This document shows, piece after piece, positions 59,812 through 64,000 of a stretch of DNA of 64,000 nucleotides; position 1 is the stretch's first letter, and every line of letters starts with the position of its first letter. The notes under the pieces were generated by a model. It did not search any database. It saw nothing but the letters and a program-made list of their open reading frames with translations, and had not been told where the DNA came from. The stretch comes from a virus. The DNA lies in IMG/VR virus record IMGVR_UViG_3300008110_000075, positions 1 to 64,000 of that record; one strand, given 5' to 3'. A program made the translations under genes and the position numbers.

Positions 59812-60591
59812 TTAATAATTAACTAACTTTTCAGTTCCCTTCTCTAAATTATCAATTGAATTAATATAGAATGAAAGGAAAGGTTTAGGGTTAGGTAAAT
59901 CAATGAAAGTGTATTCGTCTTTTTCGATTTCGTATACTCCGTATCCGTGTTTCCTTACTGTTTCACCAAAGTTTTGTTGTATAGTGGAACCAATCATATA
60001 AGCTTTCTTACCACCAGGTATGTCAAATATCTGCCTTTTGTGAATATCGCCACATAGAACTAAATCACACCCTTTGAATTTGTTCGAATCGAAACCATCC
60101 TCAAACTTATAACCAATATCAGTGTATAATCCTTGAACGGGTCCATGAAATAAACCTATATTAATTCTTTCTGACTTTTTTATTTCAGGTGGAATGTTAT
60201 GCTCCATGAGAGAGAACACACACCAATTAATATTATCATCCTCATAAACACCTCTGTTTTTGAAATAAGAAATGTTTTCGTTTTTGAGTGAGTCTATTAT
60301 CGGTGTCAATGCATCGAGACGAGTGTTGTTGTTTTCCAAAAAATCATGATTACCGATAATTACAATTGTTTTTGTTATTTCAGCACATTGAGCCAAAACC
60401 CAAGCAACAAATTCAACCAATTCAGGTGTCATTTGATTTTTGGAGTGAACCAAGTCACCTGTGAATACAATTCTATCAGGCGCAAGAGCTTTCCACTCGC
60501 TAAGTGCTTGCATCAAAATCCCACGATAAAGTTCGTGGTCTTTGAACAACCTAATATGAAGGTCAGAAAAATGGACTAATTTTTTAATCAT
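59812..60591 (-). CDS. Recombination endonuclease subunit (gp47, SbcD/Mre11-like)
   Basis: 259 residues. Metallophosphoesterase motifs in order: VHFSDLHIRLF, IVFTGDLVHSKNQM, TIVIIGNHDFLENN, GLFHGPVQ, LCGDIHKRQ. Two-metal nuclease partner of the gp46-like ATPase. Shorter than cellular SbcD, as in phages. Confidence 0.95.
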   Translation of the reverse strand: MIKKLVHFSDLHIRLFKDHELYRGILMQALSEWKALAPDRIVFTGDLVHSKNQMTPELVEFVAWVLAQCAEITKTIVIIGNHDFLENNNTRLDALTPIIDSLKNENISYFKNRGVYEDDNINWCVFSLMEHNIPPEIKKSERINIGLFHGPVQGLYTDIGYKFEDGFDSNKFKGCDLVLCGDIHKRQIFDIPGGKKAYMIGSTIQQNFGETVRKHGYGVYEIEKDEYTFIDLPNPKPFLSFYINSIDNLEKGTEKLVNY

Positions 60592-60820
60592 TAATTAATG
60601 ATTTTGTTTCTTCTTCAAATGGATTAAATCCTTTATTAACATGTCCACAACTATCACACTTTGTTACTGAGAAGGGAACATTTGTGTCTTCTCGGGAACC
60701 TGTCATCAGTGCAGGAACTCTTTTTAGAAGTAATACTTCACGGAAAAAAATCCCACCACAGTTCTCACACTTGACGTTGTCACATTGTCTCAAATCAATT
60801 TTTGGGGTTAAATCTTGCAT
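60584..60820 (-). CDS. Small zinc-ribbon protein (78 aa)
   Basis: CDNVKCENCGGIFFREVLLL and FSVTKCDSCGHVNKGFNPFE give two CxxC pairs 38 residues apart, a zinc ribbon. Possibly a replication or transcription accessory. Overlaps gp47 by 8 nt. Confidence 0.75.
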   Translation of the reverse strand: MQDLTPKIDLRQCDNVKCENCGGIFFREVLLLKRVPALMTGSREDTNVPFSVTKCDSCGHVNKGFNPFEEETKSLIND

Positions 60821-60851
60821 ACAGTTTTTATTTAAAATATAGTAAAAATTA

Positions 60852-61694
60852 TTATTTATTCAAATATTTTTTGATGTCCATACCCATCACAGTTTCGATT
60901 ACTTTTTTTGGAACTCTGAACTCTTCAAATTGTGTATCTTCTCTGAGATGTGCAATAATACAACCATAAACTTTGATATTTTCATATTTGGAACCCTTTA
61001 ACATTTTCAATAAGAGTTTTCCATAAAGAGGTAATTGAACAAAATAATGTCCCAAGGCATTATTCGGTAATTCCTCGAAAGGTTCATACATTCTTTCTGT
61101 GTAATCATTTTCAAGGAAGTTTTTTGGTTTATTTGTTTTCCAATCTGTAATTAACAATCCGAAGTCATTTTTATTAACATTATGGGTTAACCATACTTTA
61201 TCAGGTTGACCCGTATAACCAAGTTCAGGGTCTCCGAGAACCATCTCGGTATCTAACAATACAACTTCTCTTTGTTCCAATAAATCCAAATATCTTTTAC
61301 CCGCAACTATCATTTTATCACTTTTCATGAGTTGGGTTAAATCGCATTCGAAAACAGGTTTTCTAACCTCTTTATAGGAACCATATCTCTTAATGGCTTC
61401 TTCTTCCAAAACGAAGTGCACTCTACTTCCCAAATTCGTGGAATAAGAACCAGCTGCCGCCCATTCCTCGATAAGTTGTTGTTGTTTTTCAGGGTCACCA
61501 CCAGCTTTATTATACGCAGCTTCCTCGGTGGGAAATGGCTTATAAAAATGTTTCAAGACTTTCGAAACTGATGGCCAACTTGTCTTACCATCCATTGTGT
61601 ATATATGTTTTTCTTCTTGGAAAGTAAGACCTAATTCGTCTTGTCTTCGGGAAATTATTTCCCTTAATTCATTGGCTACGTTACTTAATTTCAT
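60852..61694 (-). CDS. PD-(D/E)xK exonuclease (RecB-like)
   Basis: 280 residues. The core is visible: GSRVHFVLEEEAIKRYGSYK (helix with Glu), LGYTGQPDKVWLTH (catalytic Asp), DFGLLITDWKTNKPK (DxK) and VQLPLYGKLLLKML. Likely a single-strand or 5' exonuclease acting with the recombination and primase genes. Its start overlaps the primase end. Confidence 0.9.
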   Translation of the reverse strand: MKLSNVANELREIISRRQDELGLTFQEEKHIYTMDGKTSWPSVSKVLKHFYKPFPTEEAAYNKAGGDPEKQQQLIEEWAAAGSYSTNLGSRVHFVLEEEAIKRYGSYKEVRKPVFECDLTQLMKSDKMIVAGKRYLDLLEQREVVLLDTEMVLGDPELGYTGQPDKVWLTHNVNKNDFGLLITDWKTNKPKNFLENDYTERMYEPFEELPNNALGHYFVQLPLYGKLLLKMLKGSKYENIKVYGCIIAHLREDTQFEEFRVPKKVIETVMGMDIKKYLNK

Positions 61695-62598
61695 AATAGA
61701 ATTCTTCGATGTTACCTTTCAAATCACAAACGTCTTTGTCTTTAGGTAATTTAACAATTTTTATTTTATTATACAAACGACCTCCATTCAGTTCGTGATA
61801 CATTTTGAGACCGTCATCCCAAGCATCACCATCGACACATATTGTAATATTTCCATTTGCCCTTGTATAAAGGGTTTCGAAAATGAGTTTACTCATTTTT
61901 TTACCAAGCATCACTAACGGGTTTGGAAGAAAGAATGAGTCAAAGGCACCTTCTACGAGGTATATTTCCTTATCCCAATCAATTAGTTTTTCATTGAATA
62001 TGATTTCGTCTTTAGGGACTGAAGCAGGATTTTTGTATTTCATCTTTTTATTAACCCATGCTCTACCAACAAAATAATTCAAGACACCTTCTTTGTCAAA
62101 AGACGGTATAATTACTCTATATGCAAAATCTCCTTGAACCGTATATCCAATCTTATATTTTTCAATCATTTCATCTGATATACCACGAGATTGAAGGTAT
62201 TTGTAAGCTTCAATATGAGGAATGAATCTAGGATTTGAATCTTTAAATAAAGTGAACCCTTCAGGTAGTCTTAATCTGAGTCTTTTTTTATCCTCCTGTT
62301 TGAACTCTTCGGGTTTGATAAGATTGTAAACTTTCTTTTGTTGTTTTGTTGCATGTCCATCGAAAAGTTTACCCAAGGGTCCGTGTGTTCCGTGAGTTTC
62401 ACCACAAGCCCAACATTTGTAAACGTGTCGGATATAGTTAATCTCAAGGTTTCCTTTACCGTCTCCTTTATCCAAACCTTTTTCATCCGCACAGACAGGG
62501 CAGTCAAAAGATATTTGCCCCTTTGATTCATAGTGCTGATTAGGTTCACCTAAAAAATCACTAAGGAGTTCAACTAAAACCTCTATTTCATCACTCAT
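61681..62598 (-). CDS. DNA primase (DnaG-type)
   Basis: 305 residues. Zinc site CPVCADEKG and CWACGETHG, linker, then Toprim core with KEIYLVEGAFDSFFLPN (Glu) and NITICVDGDAWDDG (DxD). Length fits phage primases (T4 gp61 342 aa). Primes lagging strands with a helicase encoded outside. Coupled by ATGA to the preceding small membrane gene. Confidence 0.93.
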   Translation of the reverse strand: MSDEIEVLVELLSDFLGEPNQHYESKGQISFDCPVCADEKGLDKGDGKGNLEINYIRHVYKCWACGETHGTHGPLGKLFDGHATKQQKKVYNLIKPEEFKQEDKKRLRLRLPEGFTLFKDSNPRFIPHIEAYKYLQSRGISDEMIEKYKIGYTVQGDFAYRVIIPSFDKEGVLNYFVGRAWVNKKMKYKNPASVPKDEIIFNEKLIDWDKEIYLVEGAFDSFFLPNPLVMLGKKMSKLIFETLYTRANGNITICVDGDAWDDGLKMYHELNGGRLYNKIKIVKLPKDKDVCDLKGNIEEFYYEIK

Positions 62599-62756
62599 AT
62601 GTCGATATCTTTAGGTGCTTCTGCCACAACGTGTTTTCTCCACCATTTTTTTACCGGATGATTTTCATCAAAATTTTTTTCTATGAAACCAGCAAAAATG
62701 AAGAAAACGACCGTTATAATAAGAAGCGTGACCCAAATGTAAAAAAATATTATCAT
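62595..62756 (-). CDS. Small membrane protein (53 aa)
   Basis: Both ends are ATGA overlaps with neighbours. One strong membrane helix (MIIFFYIWVTLLIITVVFFI) followed by a basic, polar tail (FDENHPVKKWWRKHVVAEAP). Function unknown. Confidence 0.65.
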   Translation of the reverse strand: MIIFFYIWVTLLIITVVFFIFAGFIEKNFDENHPVKKWWRKHVVAEAPKDIDI

Positions 62757-63121
62757 TTCCAAATAATTTTCTTAATCAAATCATAATAGGGTATTTCAAT
62801 ATCGAAATACTTTAAGTAAGTTTTAACATCAAAAAAAATGTTTCGTCTTATGAATCGATTGACTTTAATTTTTGAAACTCTTCCCCCATTTGGAAAAACG
62901 TCAGTCATGACTGAAGAACTATACCAATCTTTTTTCCTATTATAGTGAACGAAAATTTGCCCTTCGAATATTATATCTACTTCTTCGAGGTGAGAGTATG
63001 AACGGTAGTTTTTGATTGTAAAAGTTCCTTTGAGTTGTGAGTTGGATATGGGTATCTTGTTACCAAATTTTTTTACAACTTTGGAAATTGACTTTGTGTG
63101 TGGTGTTCTCAACATGTGCAT
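62753..63121 (-). CDS. Hypothetical protein (122 aa)
   Basis: MHMLRTPHTKSISKVVKKFG, basic with strand-rich middle (IIFEGQIFVHYNRKKDWYSS). No family recognised; TATCTTTG directly abuts the start, early-type gene of the replication block. Confidence 0.6.
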   Translation of the reverse strand: MHMLRTPHTKSISKVVKKFGNKIPISNSQLKGTFTIKNYRSYSHLEEVDIIFEGQIFVHYNRKKDWYSSSVMTDVFPNGGRVSKIKVNRFIRRNIFFDVKTYLKYFDIEIPYYDLIKKIIWK

Positions 63122-63125
63122 ACCA

Positions 63126-63133
63126 CAAAGATA
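63126..63133 (-). promoter_or_regulatory. TATCTTTG element 4 nt before start codon
   Basis: Box then four bases and the ATG at 63121; a Bacteroidota-type -7 box with a leaderless geometry. Confidence 0.55.
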
Positions 63134-63149
63134 TGCTTTGTTCTTTAAA

Positions 63150-63752
63150 TCACCAAATTTCTTTCATCTTCATGTAACCTAGTGCTGCACAGTAAGCGTC
63201 TGTTTGGTCGAAGTTTTCTTTTTTAAGGGTGTTGTTTTTTGTGTATAACCAAGTAATTTGTGGTTCTCTTTTCGCAATCAACTCCCATATGATAACTTTT
63301 TTATCTATGTCTTTAGGAAAACCCCCGAACAATACAAATTTACCTTTATCATTTTTCTGAACTAAGTGTGGGAATGCAAATTTTCTTGAGTTGTAAGTAG
63401 ACATAAATTCAGGAACTACTCCTAAGATATCATACACTTCTTTACAAATCAAAGTGTTGAACCTCATAAGAGTTCCAACCGTATACACGTTGTTTGAATT
63501 AAGTAGTGGTTCCTCGATAATGACATTTTGGATTCCTAATCCTACATATTCAGAAAGTTTGTTCCTAAAAATGCCCGATTTGAGAATGAGTTCCTCGATT
63601 TTATTTTCACTTTTTGGTTTTGGGACCGGTGAAATATGTGTAAGTTCTAATAAATTTTTTGATTCAATATCAAACAAAGCCCATCCAATAGTTTTGGTGG
63701 ACACATCCAATCCTAAAATCTTAGGGGAGTCTTTAACAATATTTTTAGCCAT
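63150..63752 (-). CDS. RuvC-like Holliday junction resolvase
   Basis: 200 residues. RNase-H-fold catalytic set: ILGLDVSTKTIGWALFD (Asp), NVIIEEPLL (Glu), and KKENFDQTDAYCAALGYMKM (DxxD). Other conserved parts: VGTLMRFNTLICKEVYD, STYNSRKFAFP. Resolves recombination junctions before packaging. Starts 1 nt after the upstream stop. Confidence 0.92.
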   Translation of the reverse strand: MAKNIVKDSPKILGLDVSTKTIGWALFDIESKNLLELTHISPVPKPKSENKIEELILKSGIFRNKLSEYVGLGIQNVIIEEPLLNSNNVYTVGTLMRFNTLICKEVYDILGVVPEFMSTYNSRKFAFPHLVQKNDKGKFVLFGGFPKDIDKKVIIWELIAKREPQITWLYTKNNTLKKENFDQTDAYCAALGYMKMKEIW

Positions 63753-63753
63753 A

Positions 63754-64000
63754 TTAAAAATCTAATTTCACTACGTATTGTTGAATACCTTGTCTCAATT
63801 CGGGAGACTGTAGCTTAGATATAACAATAAGGTCTTTATTGGAATCGTAAAGACCAATTTCGGTAACATATGAAGTAGTTCCACTTGTCCATGTTGGGTT
63901 AGAAGTGTTAGTGAATTGATTTCTTCCCAAATTTATCAAGTATCTCATCTCATATATTGTTGCCGAAATATCTGTTGTGAAATTACCATAGAAGTAATAC
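63754..64000 (-). CDS. C-terminal part of a virion structural protein (5' end outside window)
   Basis: The frame stays open to the right edge (82 residues visible). The end reads TSYVTEIGLYDSNKDLIVIS then KLQSPELRQGIQQYVVKLDF. A segment ending ..TEIGLYD.N..LIAIAKL is common near the C-terminus of phage baseplate or tail proteins. The exact protein is not identifiable. Confidence 0.6.
   Translation of the reverse strand, partial: YYFYGNFTTDISATIYEMRYLINLGRNQFTNTSNPTWTSGTTSYVTEIGLYDSNKDLIVISKLQSPELRQGIQQYVVKLDF

Noticed and set aside
1-64000. Integrase, attachment sites, transposases or insertion sequences
   Set aside because: No such motif or terminal repeat was seen; the genome appears to be of a lytic type in this window.

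Overview
The window is a continuous stretch of a large, AT-rich, tailed-phage genome of T4-like (myovirus) replication type. The host is most likely a member of the Bacteroidota. Host evidence: many genes and the non-coding RNA block follow a TAnnTTTG element (TATCTTTG, TATATTTG, TAACTTTG), in several cases with TTTG 19-20 nt upstream, which is the Bacteroidota -7/-33 promoter; Shine-Dalgarno sequences are not conspicuous; several proteins carry Bacteroidota-type signatures (histone H1-like protein, outer-membrane beta-barrel with a ..TFAQ signal peptide, an RpoD-like sigma factor). Phage evidence: SbcC/SbcD-type recombination nuclease (gp46/gp47), DnaG-type primase, RuvC-like resolvase, amidase and spanin-like genes, three collagen-like fibres with S74 chaperone ends, and dense overlapping operons with ATGA/TAATG couplings.

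Layout. 1-3,256: small proteins that share a short N-terminal leader ending in [I/L]xE, plus a phage-encoded outer-membrane barrel. 3,328-8,874: a DUF6011-like protein, a DNA methyltransferase split into two reading frames, a phage UvrC, small conserved genes. 8,935-10,682 (+): three genes including a protein with a long CxxC repeat array. 11,719-13,657 (+): a Pro/Thr-rich, frameshifted surface-type protein. 13,658-15,213: no protein gene; about 1 kb of highly structured RNA on the minus strand with two ideal promoters and a strong terminator, next to a tRNA-like element. 15,214-25,721: Nudix, DUF192, a DHH/papain-like fusion, DUF5856, a pre-toxin-like hydrophobic protein, a methyltransferase, an adenylyltransferase/APS-kinase pair, many tiny genes, and a WCT-motif protein. 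25,809-28,691 (+): four genes including two zinc-metallopeptidase-like proteins. 28,705-36,093: three tandem collagen-like fibres. 36,194-44,936: thioredoxin, glutaredoxin, PcfJ-like, DUF932, a WCT-motif protein with LRRs, Dam methylase, DnaJ. 44,900-52,304: head-associated-type proteins, histone-like protein, amidase and spanin-like lysis genes. 52,396-63,752: sigma factor, restriction-modification pair, recombination nuclease, exonuclease, primase, RuvC. The right edge cuts a virion protein.

The main novelty candidate is a shared leader. At least 14 otherwise unrelated proteins begin with a 7-20 residue hydrophobic leader ending in [I/L]-x-E (IITE, IISE, LITE, ILSE, ILVE, ILLE, LILE, ILRE, LKE) immediately before N/Q/A/K/T. 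This is the form of the T4 capsid-targeting sequence and of the gp21 prohead-protease cleavage rule. The cargo includes two metallopeptidase-like proteins, a DHH phosphoesterase/papain-like fusion, a pre-toxin-like membrane protein and three proteins with a shared WCT motif. I infer a head-packaged, co-injected set of effector proteins. Many of these genes are preceded by a TATTTATA box only 3-5 nt from the start codon, suggesting a late promoter class producing leaderless mRNAs; the encoded sigma factor could be involved. The second major candidate is the giant structured non-coding RNA at about 13.66-14.66 kb, which resembles the GOLLD/ROOL class in size, setting and tRNA neighbourhood, but cannot be assigned by eye.
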